From Perognathus longimembris pacificus (taxonomy: Eukaryota > Chordata > Mammalia > Rodentia > Heteromyidae), in contig NC_063161.1 of NCBI RefSeq assembly GCF_023159225.1, forward strand, positions 120,938,958 through 121,002,957: 64,000 nt of DNA, given 5' to 3'. Position 1 is the stretch's first letter; each line of letters begins with the position of its first letter. Below the pieces are notes generated by a model that worked only from the letters and a program-made list of their open reading frames with translations, was not told where the DNA came from and ran no database searches. The position numbers were made by a program, and so were the translations under genes. Positions 32,827-44,675 of this stretch are shown one piece after another.

Positions 32827-33396
32827 ATGGCCCTGCCCTTGGTCTGCCTGGTGAGCCTGCTGGTGCTCAGCTGCAGAGCAACCTGCTCCCTAGGCTGTGA
32901 GCTGCCTCCCACCCACAGCCTGGGGAACAAAAGAGCCTTGCTCCTCCTGGGACAGATGAGGAGAACCTCACTGTTCTCCTGCCTGAGGGACAGAAAGGAC
33001 TTTGGATTCCCCCAGGAGGCCTTTGATGCAGAGCAGGTCCAGAAGGCTGAAGCCATCGCTGTGCTCCATGAGATGACCCGGCAGATCTACAGCCTCTTCA
33101 GCACAAAGAGCTGGCCTGCCCCTTGGGAGAAGAGCCTTGTAGCCACACTGTGCACTGGCCTCTCTGCCCAGCTGCATGAGCTGAGAGCCTGTGTGGCCCG
33201 GGAGGAGGGAGAGGAAGCGCCTGCCATGGTGCTTGAGGACTCCACGCTGGCTGTGAGGAGACACTTCCACAGGATCTCTCTCTACCTGCAGGAGAAGAAG
33301 TTCAGCTCTTGTGCCTGGGAGGTTGTCAGGGCAGAAATCATGAGATACTTCTCTTCATCAGCGGACTTGCTAGAAAGCATAAAGAGTGAAGAATGA
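32827..33396 (+). CDS. IFNA: Interferon alpha, copy 4
   Basis: This intact 189-codon single-exon IFN-alpha is the positional partner of copy 1. It has a 23-aa signal peptide; mature cysteines 1, 29, 86, 99 and 139 are all present. Codon 54 is Arg (CLRDRKDF), shared only with copy 5; the codon differs from copies 1-3 at two bases (AGG against CAG). It lacks copy 1's Lys126 and Met140. The tail is LLESIKSEE, and the 3'UTR closely follows copy 1. With the promoter modules intact it is expected to be fully functional. Confidence 0.97.
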   Translation: MALPLVCLVSLLVLSCRATCSLGCELPPTHSLGNKRALLLLGQMRRTSLFSCLRDRKDFGFPQEAFDAEQVQKAEAIAVLHEMTRQIYSLFSTKSWPAPWEKSLVATLCTGLSAQLHELRACVAREEGEEAPAMVLEDSTLAVRRHFHRISLYLQEKKFSSCAWEVVRAEIMRYFSSSADLLESIKSEE

Positions 33397-34117
33397 GATC
33401 TCATCCTACTTGGAAATGGCCTCACTGATGGAAGACAGTGTCTCCCTTCATGGGACTCTGCCATTTTCCAAAGTTGTCATTTCTGCTATGATTTGACATG
33501 ACTTCGGTGACTTTCTTAAATGTTTTCAGAAGGGTTGGTTAAATGATGTTCAATTTTCTAGACTCTCTTCTATGTATCTATCCCTCTATTTACATATTTA
33601 TTTACCAATTTACAATATTTTTATATTTATTATCATGTGTTATTTTACCTTGTTGTTTATATATGTAATTAATTTCTCAGTTAGTGTATTAAAGTTGTAC
33701 TAAAGAACTTTATTGTATGTGTTTCACTCTCCACTTGAATCTTTCAGCGCTTGTGGAATCTTATCAAAGAAAGGAAAGTGGATTTCAAACATCTGTGCTT
33801 ATTTTCCCAAATTATCAGTGTCAATTGGTTTCTTCTTGTGCTGGAAATACTTTTCTCAGTAGAGTAGTATTAAAATAACTTGTATAAGGTGTTGCTATGG
33901 ATCAAATGTAGTAAAAAAAAAAAAAAAGATGTCCTCTAAAGCAGACTGTGTCCTGCTTTTAGGATACAGACGAAAGCCTAAAATATGCAAATTCTTTTTT
34001 TCTTGTTTTTTCTTCAGTGAAGGAAATCTAAAAACTAGAATCACCCCTAGTCCATATAATATGAAGAGAAATTTGATCAAATAGTCATGGAAAACGATCG
34101 ATTGTGGCATGGAGAAC
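33397..34117 (+). other. IFNA copy 4 3'UTR and short downstream flank
   Basis: ATTTA motifs at about 33,590-33,635. The flank matches 3,486-4,235 and is cut by the L1 complex at about 34,118. Confidence 0.65.
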
Positions 34118-34360
34118 TTTTTAAATGTAATGTTAATATTAGACCATATGTCGACAGTAGTCTTATATGAACGTACATACCTAGTTTTTGAGCTATTATA
34201 TTCCCCTGAGAGGTCAATTTTTGACCTTTATATGTTGAGTAATTGTTTGGTTTTAGTTACATACTGTTGGGTCACTGCCCCAATCCTGTGGGGAATACTA
34301 TTTGACAAGCAGTTTTTGGTTTCAGACACTTGGTCTCTACTGTCTCTCCGTCTCCCTTTG

Positions 34361-37300
34361 TTAACAGTCATATATCAGGGAGATTATGCCCCTTTGTTTT
34401 CTGTGTTCTAGGCTTGTCTCGCTCAACATTATTTGTTCGAGTTCTGACCATTTCCCTGCGAATAACAATATTTTACCATTCCTAATCGCTATGTAGTATC
34501 CATTGTGTATAAGTAGCATATTTTTTGGATCCATTCGTCTGTGGAGAGGCATCTGGGTTGTTTCCATATTTTGGCTATTGTGAATTGTGCCGCGATAAAC
34601 ATGGAAGTACAAATGTCTTTTTGATATCTTGGGGTTTGCTGTTTAGGATAGATGCCCAGGAGTGGTATGGCTGGGTCATAGGGTAGGTCTACATTGAGCT
34701 TTTTGAGAAACCTTCATACTGTTCTCCAAAGTGGTTGTACTAATTTGCACTCCCACCAACAATGGAGAAGGGTTCCTCTTTCCCTGCACCCCCTCCAGCA
34801 TTTGTTGTTTCCTGAGTTCAGAGTATAGGCCATTCTAACTGGGGTGAGGTGGTATCATAGGGTTGTTTTTATTTGCATTTCCTTTACTACCAGGGATGTT
34901 GAGAATTTCCTCATGTGTTTCTTTGCCATTTTTATATCTTCTCTTGTGAAGTCTCTCTTTAGCTCCTTTGCCCATTTCCTAATAGGTTTATTGGGCTTGG
35001 AGGGGCTTAGTTTTTTGAGTTCTCTGTAGATGACAGATATCAGGCCTTTGTTGTTGTGCTGGCAAATATCCTTTCCCATATCGTTGGCTGTCTTTCTATT
35101 TTGGTGGCTGTACAGAAACTTTTTAATTTGTAGTTGTCCCATTTGTCGAGTCTTTCCCCTATTTGTTGTTCCCCTGGGACTCTATTCAGGACGTTCCTTC
35201 CTGTGCCTATAAGTTCTAGCGTCTTTCCTACCCTGTCCTGCAGTAGTTTCAAGGATTCAGCTCTGATATTGAGGTCTTTGATTCATTTTGAGTTGATCTT
35301 GGTGCATGGTGATAGGCTTGGGTCTACTTTGAGTTTTCTGCATATGGCTGCCCAGTTCTCCCAGCACCAGTAGTTGAAGAGGCTATGTTTATTTCATTGT
35401 ATGTCTTTAGCTCCTTTGTCGAATATCAGTTGGCTGTAAGAGTGCGGTTTTATTCCTGGGTCTTCAATTCTAATCCATTGGTCTTCCGATCTGTTTTTAT
35501 ACCAATACCATGCTGTTTTTGTTATGATGGCCTTGTAGTAGAGCTTGAAGTCTGGTATTGTGATACCTCCTGCACTGCTTTTTTTTTGCCTAGATTTGCT
35601 TTGGCTATTCTAGGTTTTTTGCTGTTCCATATGAATTTATGGATTGGTTTCTCTATTTCAGTGAAGAATGTGGCTGGGATTTTGATAGGTATTGCATTGA
35701 ATTTGTATAACAATTTGGGCAATATGGCCATTTTCACTATATTGATTCTGCCTACCCATGAGCATGGGAGGTCTTTCCATTTCCTTGTGTCTTCTTTGAT
35801 TTCCCTTATTAGATTTTTGTAGTTTTCATTAAATAGGTCGTCACGTCCTTGGTTAAGTTGATCCCTAGGTATTTTATTCTCTTTTTGGCTACTGTAAATG
35901 GAATTGTTTCCATAATTTCCTTTTCTGTTTGTATATTGCCGGTGTACAGAAAAGCTGCTGACTTTTGTGGATTGATTTTGTATCCTGCTACTTTGCCAAA
36001 TTGGTTTATTAGGTGTAGGAGTTTGGGTACTGAGTTTTTTGGGTCCTTCAGATATAAGATCATGTTGTCTGCGAATAGGGATAACTTGATTTCTTCTTTG
36101 CCAATGTGGATCCCTTTGATGTCCTCCTCTTGCCTTATTGCTATGGCTAGGGATTCCAGCACTATGTTGAGCAGAAGTGGGGAGAGTGGGCATCCTTGTC
36201 TTGTTCCTGAGTTTAGGGGGAATGATTTCAGTTTCTCTCCATTTAATATGATATTAGCAGTTGGTCTGTTGTATATGGCTTTTATTGTTTTGAGGAATGT
36301 TCCATCTATTCCTGTTCTCTCCAAAGCTTTTAATAGGTATGGATGTTGTATTTTGTCAAAGGCTTTTTGGGCATCGACTGAGATAACAATGTAATTCTTA
36401 ATTTTAGATCTGTTTATGTGGTGAATTACATTGATTGATTTACGGATGTTGAACCATCCTTGTGACTGAGGGATGAAGCCTACTTGGTCATGATGTATGA
36501 TTTTCTTGATCAGTTTCTGGATCCTGTTAGCTAATATTTTATTGAGGAACTTTGTGTCTGTGTTCATTAATAATATTGGTCTGTAGTTCTCTTTTTTTGT
36601 TGGGTCTTTGCCTGGTTTGGGAATGAGTATGATATTAGCTTCGTAGAATGAGTTTGGGATTTCTCCCTCTGTTTCTATTTCACGGAAGAGTTTGAGGAGT
36701 ATTGGTATTAGCTCCTCAGTAAAGGTTTTGTAGAATTCGTTGGCGAATCCATCTGGGCCTGGACTTTTCTTAGTAGGGAGGTTCTTGATTACCTCCTGTA
36801 TCTCACTGTAAGTTATTGGTTTATTTAGTTGATTTATTTCTTCTTGGTTCAGTTTGGGCAGTTTGTACTTCTCTAAGAATTGATACATTTCTGTAAAATT
36901 ATTGTTTTTTGCTGAGTAGAGGTTTTGGAAATAGCTCCTTATGATTGTTTGAATATCGTGTGTACTTGTAATTTTTCCGGTGGAGTCCTTGATTTTACGT
37001 ATATGAGTCTCTTCTCTTCTTTTTTTTGTAAGTCTTGCGAGGGGTCTGTCAATTTTGTTTATTTTCTCAAAGAACCAGCTTTTCGTCTTATTTATTTGTT
37101 GAATGGTCTTTCTATTTTCAATCAGATTTATCTCTTCTTTAATCTTTGTGATCTCTCCCCTCCTAGTCATTTTAGATTCTGTCATTTCTTTTTTTTTTAA
37201 CTTTTTATTATAAAACTGATGTACAGAGAGGTTACAGTTTCATACGTTAGGCATTGGATACATTTCTTGTACTGTTTGTTACCTTGTCCCTCATACCCCC

Positions 37301-38183
37301 CTCTCCCCTCCCCCAGATTCTGTCATTTCTTGTTTCTCCAGTTGTTTTAGTTTCATCGTGAGGTTATTCACCTGCTCTGCTTCCATTCTTTTAATGTGAG
37401 TGCTGAGGGCAATGATCTTGCCCCTCAGTACTGCCTTAGCTGTGTCCCATAGGTTTCTTTGTGATGTGTTTTCATTGTCATTGTGGCTTATGAATTCGCT
37501 GATTTCATCTCTAATTTGGTCTGTGGCCCAAGTGTTGGATAGCAGTGTGGGGTTTAATCCTCCAAGAGTGTATATAGCCTCTGTCGTATCCTTTGTTGTT
37601 GAGGGTTACCTTTAATCCACTGTGATCAGATATAATACATGGGATGACATCAATACTTTTGTATTTGCTGAGGTTCTTTGTGTGGGCTATGACGTGGTCT
37701 ATTTTGGAATATGATCCATGGGCTGCTGAAAAGAAGGTGTATTGGGTCTCTGTAGGGTGGAAGATTCTGTATAGGTCTGTAAGATCCATTGGGGATATGG
37801 TGTTATTTAGGTCCTCAGCTCCCTTGCTAATCCTCTGGGTGTTGGATCTGTCTCTTGGAGAGAGTGGGGTATTAAGGCCACCCACTATGATTGTGTTTGC
37901 ACCTATCTTGTTCTGTAATTCTGTGAAAATTTGCTTGACATATGTAGGGCCTCTTTTGTTTGGTGAGTATACATTTATCACCGTGATGTCTTGATTCTGG
38001 ATTTTTCCTTGTATTAATATGTAGTGTCCTTTGTCTTTTTGAGTTGATTTTAATGAAAAGTCCAGCTTGTCTGAGATCAGAATGGCTATACCTGCCGTTT
38101 TGGTAGGTGCATTTGCTTGGTAGATCTTGCTCCATCCTTTCATTCGGAGCCTGTTTTTGTCTCTTGCTGTAAGGTGGGTGTAA
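34361..38183 (-). pseudogene. Broken L1 ORF2 (endonuclease, reverse transcriptase, C-terminus)
   Basis: Reading the - strand: endonuclease part (THLTARDKNRLRMKGWSKIY, 38,183 to about 37,511), then the RT domain (37,185-35,809) with [13 protein letters not shown] and [10 protein letters not shown], then the C-terminal pieces to 34,361. Several catalytic places are changed. The endonuclease VGDFN motif is VGGLN (about 37,861-37,890), and the RT FADD motif is FADN (about 36,061-36,080). Stops, frameshifts and two later insertions break the frame, so no active enzyme can be made. Confidence 0.85.
37191..37314 (-). mobile_element. 124-bp L1 3'-end insertion with 17-bp target duplication
   Basis: An L1 3'UTR tip with poly-T on the left lies inside the RT region of the larger L1. 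AGATTCTGTCATTTCTT occurs at 37174-37190 and again at 37315-37331. Confidence 0.93.
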
Positions 38184-38436
38184 TTTATTTATTAATTAAA
38201 CAAAAATTTTTTGACAAGGTGTTGTGCAAAAAGGGTACAGTTACATAGTAGGGCAGTGTGTACATTTCTTGTGATATCTTACACCCTGTTTTTCTTTCCC
38301 TTCCCTAGGTCAGGTAGACATATATACAATACACAATGTACCAAGAACATATACAGTAGCCACGTGGCCTATCCCAAAGAAAATTTGCCTAGGGCTTTAA
38401 ATGTAATGTCGACATTAAACAATATGTCGACAGTAG
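38183..38436 (-). mobile_element. L1 3'UTR fragment, same family as the host L1
   Basis: T-rich on its left (A tail on -), then a 3'UTR whose far end (TATGTCGACAGTAG) matches the truncated 3' end of the host L1 at about 34,145-34,160. It sits in the endonuclease region of ORF2. Confidence 0.75.
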
Positions 38437-39770
38437 TTTTTTTTTTTAATTATTTTTTTTTCAAATTTTTATTATCAAACTGATGTACAGAGAGGTTACA
38501 GTTTCATACGTTAGGCATTGGATACATTTCTCGTACTGTTTATTACCTTGTCCCTCATACTCCCCTCCCTCCTCCCCCTTTCCCTTCCTCCCCACCGGAA
38601 GTGTTCAGTTCACTTACACCAAACAGTTTTGCAAGTATTGCTTTTGTAGTTGTTTCTCTTTTTTTACCCTGTGTCTGTCAAATTTGGTATTCCCTTTCAA
38701 TTTCCTAGTTCTAATACCAGTATACATGGTTTCCAATATACTCAGATAAGATACAGAGATAGTGTAGGTACAACCACAGGAAGGTGATACAAGAACATCA
38801 TCAATAATAGAAGCTACAGATACACATGGGATGTTGAAAGTAGTTACAACTGTGATATAACAATTGTTTCCATAACATGGAGTTCATTTCACTTAGCATC
38901 ATCTTATGTGTTCATAAGGGTATAGCTATTGGGCTCTTGTGATGCTCTGCTATGACTTGCCTAAACCTGTACTAATTATTCCCAATAAGGGAGACCATAT
39001 AGTCCATGTTTCTTTGGGTCTGGCTCCCTTCACTTAGTATAATTTTTTCCAAGTCCTTCCATTTCCTTACAAATGGGACAATGTCATTCTTTCTGATAGA
39101 GGCATAAAATTCCATTGTGTATATGTACCACATTTTCCTGATCCATTCGTCTACTGAGGGGCATCTGGGTTGGTTCCAGATTCTCGCTATGACAAATTAT
39201 GCTGCGATGAACATTGTTGTGCTGGTGGCATTACTGTGATTTTGTTTGTGGTCTTTTGGATAGATACCCAAAAGTGGGGCTGCTGGGTCAAAGGGGAGTT
39301 CTATATTTAGCCTTTTGAGGAAACTCCATATTGATTGCCAGAGTGGCTGAACCAGTTTACATTCCCACCAACAATGAAGTAGGGTTCCCTTTTGGCCACA
39401 TCCCCTCCAACAATTGTTGTTGTTAGATTTCTTGATATATGACATTCTTACTGGGGTGAGATGGAATCTCAATGTTGTTTGGATTTGCATTTCTTTTATG
39501 GCCAGTGATGTAGAACATTTTTTCATATGTCTCTTGGCCATTCTCATTTCCTCATCAGAGAAGTCTCTTTTTAAGTCTTTAGCCCACTTGATGAGGGGGC
39601 TATTGGTTGTTTGCGGTTTTGTTTTGGAAGAAGGTAATTTTTTTAGTTCTGCATATATTTTAGAGATTAGGCCTTTGTCTGTTGAATGTCTGGTAAAGAT
39701 CTTCTCCCAGTCTGTGGGCTTTCTGTTTATCTTGCGAGCTATGTCCTTTGCTGTGCAGAAGCTCTGCAGT
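38437..39770 (-). mobile_element. 5'-truncated L1 of a second family, nested
   Basis: It has the same 3'UTR type as the elements at 16.6 and 25.6 kb, with poly-T at about 38,440-38,463. Its ORF2 C-terminus is fused at about 39,770 to the start of the host ORF2 ([14 protein letters not shown]), giving an apparent 216-codon frame at 39,197-39,847. That frame is an insertion junction, not a gene. Confidence 0.85.
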
Positions 39771-40039
39771 CTGCTTCTCTTTATCGGAGAGTTTAAACCA
39801 TTTATATTTAAAGAGATCAAGGATAAGGATGTTTTTTCTCCTTCCATTTTTCTTTTTGGGCTGTTTTTTCCTCTTTTTTTTTTTTCTTGTCTTTAGTGAG
39901 CTGTTCTTTCTAGTGGACTTTGGCTATTGTAGTTTCTTTCTGATTCTGTCTGTGTGTCTTGTACAATCTCTGTTGGGTGGTGCTCCCCTCTCAGAATTCG
40001 CTGTAGGGCTGGTTTTTTATTCACATACTCCTTTAGCTC

Positions 40040-41020
40040 CTATTTGGTGTGGAAAGATCTGGTTTTCCCTTCGAATGTGAACTCCAATTTTGCTGGATAT
40101 TTGATCGGAGGTTGCATATTGTTAGCCTGAAGTACTTGTATGGTGTTCTTCCACTCACTTCGTGCTTGGTAAGTTTGTGTGGATAGGTCAGCTGTTATTC
40201 GAATCCTCTTCCCATTGTAGAAAATTTCTTTCTTCGCTTTGGCTGAATTCAGAATTTGCTCTTTAATCTTGATGTCTGAAGTCTTGAATATTATGTGCCT
40301 TGGGGTGGCTTTTCTGGGGTCTGGCCTGCCAGGTGTCCTATAGGCTTCGGTTACCTGGATGGGGTCCCCTGTGAGATTGGGGAAGTTTTCTGCAATAACT
40401 TTATTGAGAACATGTGTAAGCCCTCTGCTCTGGTATTCCGCTTCTTCTTCTATTCCAATTATGCACAGATTATATCTCTTGTCTTTGTCCATTATTCCTG
40501 GGTTAGTCTGCCCTGAAGCTTCACCGTTTCTTGGAGTGTGGTCATTTTCTGGTTGTTGTCGGCTGCTTCATCGTCCAGGCGAGAGATTCTGGATTCCATA
40601 TGGTCCACTCTTTGTGTTATGGTTTCAATTGTGGAGTTTATGGCTGTCAGAGAGCTATTTATGGTTGTCATATCAGCTCTGATCGTGGAAATTTCTTCCT
40701 TTAAAGAGTTGTATTTTAAATCTATTTTTTCATGCATTTCAATTCCCAGGATGTTAAGATTTTCTTTAAAGGAGGCTTGCATTGTATCCATTTTTGCTTC
40801 CATTTCTTTCTTGGCTTCCTGGGTGTCCTTCAAGATTTCTGCTCTAAACTCCTAGAATTGTTTTCTGATTTCATTTCTGACGCTTTCCATCATTCCTGTT
40901 AACATGGCCTCATTTGCTTTTTTTATTCTGCATCTCCTCTTCAGTTGTGCTGCTTTTAGGAGCTGGCAAGTTGGCTTGCTCTTTGATGAACTGTGTTATG
41001 TTTCTTTGTGATTTGCGCAT
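40040..41020 (-). pseudogene. Broken L1 ORF1
   Basis: It begins MRKSQRNITQFIKEQ (ATG at 41018-41020). A coiled coil (40,833-40,492) with heptad-like Met/Ile/Leu follows, then the RRM and C-terminal domain (40,492-40,040: ATPRHIIFKTSDIKIKEQIL, ITADLSTQTYQARSEW). A stop and a frame change separate these parts near 40,492, and another break lies near 40,850-40,910. It was an RNA-binding chaperone of L1 and is now inactive. Confidence 0.85.
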
Positions 41021-42265
41021 CTGGAGATCTGTGGATAGCTTCTCAGGTTTGGTTTGCAGCTCTGCCCTCCTTCCTGTGTAGGCGTGTCTACCAGAGCAGG
41101 TGCTGCTGCTGTGGCCCCGCCCACCTGTGCGGGGTCCGCCTACCAGAGCGGGTGCTGTTGCCGGGGCCCTGCCCACCTGTGCGCTGTGCGCCCGCTACAA
41201 CAGGCGCTGGCGCTGTGGCCCTGACCACTTTAGCGGGTACGCCTCCCAGAGCGAGCCCCGGGTTGTTGGGTTGTGTTTGCGCCCTCCCGCGAGTCCGTTG
41301 GGGGGGATGGTATGTGTGGGACCCAGTGGGATCAACTGTCTGGGCATGGGTTAGCACCCTCAGACCTCGCCTCCACTGCGAAGGAGGGACATGATCAGGC
41401 CCAGGTGTCCCTGCTGTGCTGGTATTGCCCACCAGTTCCTGTGATTTTAGTTATAAGAGTCCGCGAGTTCCAGGCGCCTCGGGTGGAGCTTGCACTGCCG
41501 GCCGTCCCCCGGCCCCTGTTGGGAAGGGGGCAGGGCCAATTCGGCCAGATCTGGATCCTGTGTGGTCTTGGGGCTGCTCCTTCCTTCCCCTGCTAAACTG
41601 ATTTCCCTGAGCCTGATGGGAGCTTCCCTCCTGATTTGGGGGTTCTTTGTTCCCTCGGAGTGGGGAGGGGGAGGGAGGGAGATCTAGCTTCTTTGTAGGG
41701 CTTGGGTCTCTGATAGCTGGTCTCCCATTGGGTGAGGGGGTAATGGGGGACTAACTGATCCTGGATTGTGTGTGTGTCCCGCGCAGCTGTTGGTCCTTCA
41801 GGGGGTGGCGAAGTGTCGTGGTGGCGTCCCCCGTTCCCTCCTTCTGCCATGCTGGGTTCCCCAGCCGCCGTCCGTCCAAACACAGTGTGGACCCGAACTT
41901 CTCGTCCCTGCCATCATATGTCTTGGTCTGTACCCTCCCTAGTGACCGTGGGGTCTCCCGCTGTCTGAATTCTGCGCTCCTGGCCTGTCTGCCGATCGCC
42001 GGGTTCCCCTTTCCCAGCCTGGCCCTGTTTGGGCCAGGGTCGGCTGGTGGGGGGAGGGTGCCCTGGAGATTCTCCGGCTCCGTGTAGGTTTTTGGTTCTT
42101 CTTTTTTACTCCCTTGTGTTTTCCTGCATATCTCCACTGCTTCTGGCTGCTGGTTTTGCTGGGTTCTTGATGGGGTGTTGGGTGTTGGAGTGCCCAGTTT
42201 GCTATTCAGTTGGAGCGAGTCGGGGTGCCTCCCTACTGTGTCAGCGCCATCTTTCTCTGACTTCA
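41021..42265 (-). other. L1 5'UTR, GC-rich
   Basis: About 1.2 kb with many CpGs, ending at the YY1-type motif. The several open frames here on both strands come from base composition. Confidence 0.7.
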
Positions 42266-42577
42266 AAATAATTTAACTATACTGATGAAAATTTTCTTTC
42301 TGTAGAAGCCTCATGAGGTGATTTGATTGAACACATTCAGTGTTTCCCCAAGGAAGAGTAGACTGGACAGTGGCGGGACCAATTAAACACCAATGACAGA
42401 TGGAGAGAAGGCCATCCAAGGCAACGCAACCCTCAGACACTTGAAACCTTGGGTGCCAGGAGGTGACTGGGCACAAGCAACAGACCCCTCCTCCTCACCT
42501 AATGGGAGGCTGCACGAACTTCCCGAAGCTTGGCGGGGAGACGAGCCTAACCCCAGCCTGGGCTCCCCACAAGGCCT
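42266..42577. other. Unidentified segment between L1 and block Y
   Basis: About 310 bases, moderately GC-rich in the second half, with no counterpart in block X. I recognise no family. It may be filler or a fragment of another repeat. Confidence 0.45.
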
Positions 42578-42642
42578 CAACATTTTTTAAATGCTACTTT
42601 AAACAGCACTTATGGTTTGTGAATTCAATATGCTGAAATAGA

Positions 42643-42715
42643 AATTAAAATTTTCATCAAAATTAACTACCGCGAAATAAAAATTAAAATTTTCATCAAA
42701 ATTAACTACCGGGAG
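42643..42715. repeat. About 38-bp tandem duplication
   Basis: The stretch GAAATAGAAATTAAAATTTT through AACTACCG occurs twice in a row. Block X has one unit (about 5,165). Confidence 0.8.
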
Positions 42716-42926
42716 TGGGTGGATGACTCCTGTCATCCTAGTGTTTCAGGACCATGAGTTATGCGGATCAAGGTTCCGAGCCTGGACAGGAAAGTCCATG
42801 AGACCATTATCTCCATTTAACTAATAGAGAACTAGAAGTGGTGCTGTGGCTCGAAATTAGTTGAGTACTAACTTTGAGTGTAACACCTATGGGACAGGGC
42901 CCAGGCCCCAAGTTCAAGCCTCACTA
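42706..42926 (+). mobile_element. B1-like/ID composite SINE (Y copy of 5,204)
   Basis: Same element as in X, cut near its 3' end by the LTR insertion. Confidence 0.7.
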
Positions 42927-42931
42927 CCAAC

Positions 42932-43340
42932 TCTTGTGCCAAGTCACGAGACGACCACCAAGATGGCCACCGAGACTCAGACATTCCGAAATGCAAAAGC
43001 AAGGCAAGGCTTTATTCAAGTGAGCTGCAACTCAAGCCTCGTCCTACCCACCGACACAGCGGAGGTTAGGAGGGAGCCTCGAGCTGTGATTACACAGGGT
43101 TTATAAAGGCAAAAAACAAAGTTACAACAATTAGGTGTTCAAGCAAGATTAGGACACAGGTACAAATCTGATTAGCTCAGGGCTCGAGGCACTCTGGGGG
43201 CAGTCAGAGTTAAGCATTCCCAGCAGTTAGAGTTCTAGACCGTCCTGGGTTTGCTCACAGGGCCTGCTTATCTCAGGTTCGCGTGGTAAAGTGCGGTTCG
43301 CGTGGTAAAGTGGGCTGTGACTTCAAAGTCTGGCACTTCA
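42932..43340 (-). mobile_element. Solo LTR of an endogenous retrovirus
   Basis: A 409-base insert absent from X is flanked by CCAAC at 42927-42931 and 43341-43345. The ends are related inverted repeats (TGAAGTGCC and TCTTGTGCC). On the - strand it has a TTTATAAA box (about 43,099-43,107) followed by an AATAAA signal (about 43,011-43,016), the order expected in an LTR. No internal viral genes remain. The family is not determined. Confidence 0.8.
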
Positions 43341-43544
43341 CCAACAATACTAAAAAAGAAACCTAGAAATGTTAGCCACAAAAATTAAGTTAAAAGGAAC
43401 AAAGATGTGATACTGTTCAAACAGAAATGTACGCATTCTCTGACTTTTGTAAGTATAACCTTTCTGTACATCATCTTACTATATGTATGTGTGTATATAA
43501 ATACATTATATATATATTTACACACATACAAGAATTAAGTTAAT

Positions 43545-43755
43545 TGAGGTAGGGAGCAGGCAACTTATGAATATAACCCTAGCTACCCAGGAAGTTGATA
43601 TGTGAGGGTCTTGGTTCACAGACTGCTAGCACAAGAGAGTCCAACTTTTTTTCCACCCCAAAAAGCTAGAGGTGGTGCTGTGGCTTGAGCAGTAGAAAAG
43701 TAGCCTTGAAAAGAAAGTTCAGGGATAGTGCTTAGTCCTGGAGTTCAAGCCCAAG

Positions 43756-43822
<67 letters not shown>
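43545..43822 (+). mobile_element. B1-like/ID composite SINE with long (CA)n tail
   Basis: Y copy of 5,615-5,880; the CA tract (about 43,758-43,819) is longer here. Confidence 0.7.
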
Positions 43823-43823
<1 letters not shown>

Positions 43824-44462
43824 AGACAACTCTGCTGGATTATTATAGCATAGTTACTTCCAAAACTGAGGAAGAGATTACATAAAAATGGATATAATTC
43901 CTAAATTATAGAAGATGGGTCAGTGAATAGCTTACTGAATATTCAAAATATTTCTTAAATTCCAAGTGAAAATACAGGAACATGGAAATACAGAGAGGCT
44001 TGTGTACAATTTCAATGTAGTAAAACATTTAACTAAGTTAACAAAGTCCACAATACACAACTTAGAGTATTACCCTTTACTCAGAATAAACAATTTGACA
44101 CTGCTATTCCATTTTGCTTGGACTTATGTCAGATGCTGTGTAAATCATCCACCCTCTCCAATTCCCAGTTTGCTCATAAATTAAATGGCTTCAAAACGTT
44201 AATAGAGTTGTCAATAGCAAATGTTACTATGCATTTTAAGGTGCTTGGCAGAATATTTTCATGGAAGTAATACTGAATGTAGTAGGGCTGTTAGCCATTT
44301 TTATTTAGTATATGTGACACTATTGTTTGACTTTGTCTAAAATCCTGAGGAGTCAGCTTTCTAACTCTTCTTAACTGATCCCCCAAAGTATGATTCCAAG
44401 AAAGCAGAATGCCTGTAGAAAAGTTAAAACTTTGACCTTCTTCCTTTAAGTCAAAAAATGGA
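43823..44462. other. Spacer, matches 5,881-6,490
   Basis: No gene seen. Confidence 0.55.
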
Positions 44463-44463
44463 G

Positions 44464-44675
44464 GGGCTGGGGATATAGCCTAGTGGCAAGAGTGCCTGCC
44501 TCGGATACACGAGGCCCTAGGTTCGATTCCCCAGCACCACATATACAGAAAACGGCCAGAAGCGGCGCTGTGGCTCAAGTGGCAGAGTGCTAGCCTTGAG
44601 CGGGAAGAAGCCAGGGACAGTGCTCAGGCCCTGAGTCCAAGGCCCAGGACTGGCCAAAAAAATAAATAAATAAAA
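44464..44675 (+). mobile_element. Dimeric ID SINE, private to Y
   Basis: Full young-looking dimer. It is absent from X at about 6,495, where the sequence runs through. Confidence 0.9.

Larger units (their letters stand above)
34118..42265 (-). mobile_element. Near full-length L1, interrupted by later insertions
   Basis: On the - strand: a GC-rich 5'UTR starting at about 42,265 with AAGATGGCG (YY1-type motif, normal at L1 5' ends), ORF1 (about 41,020-40,040), ORF2 start (about 39,847), reverse transcriptase (about 37,185-35,809) and C-terminus (34,612-34,361). The 3'UTR end and A tail are missing at 34,118. Later insertions sit at 38,183-39,770 and 37,191-37,314. Relative to block X, about 870 bases of the target are missing and no target duplication is visible. 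Confidence 0.88.

Noticed and set aside
39197..39847. An apparent 216-codon L1-like protein
   Set aside because: It is the start of one L1 ORF2 joined to the C-terminus of another at an insertion boundary (about 39,770); a junction artefact.
41088..42266. Several Pro/Gly-rich open frames on both strands
   Set aside because: They lie in the GC-rich L1 5'UTR and match nothing but base composition.
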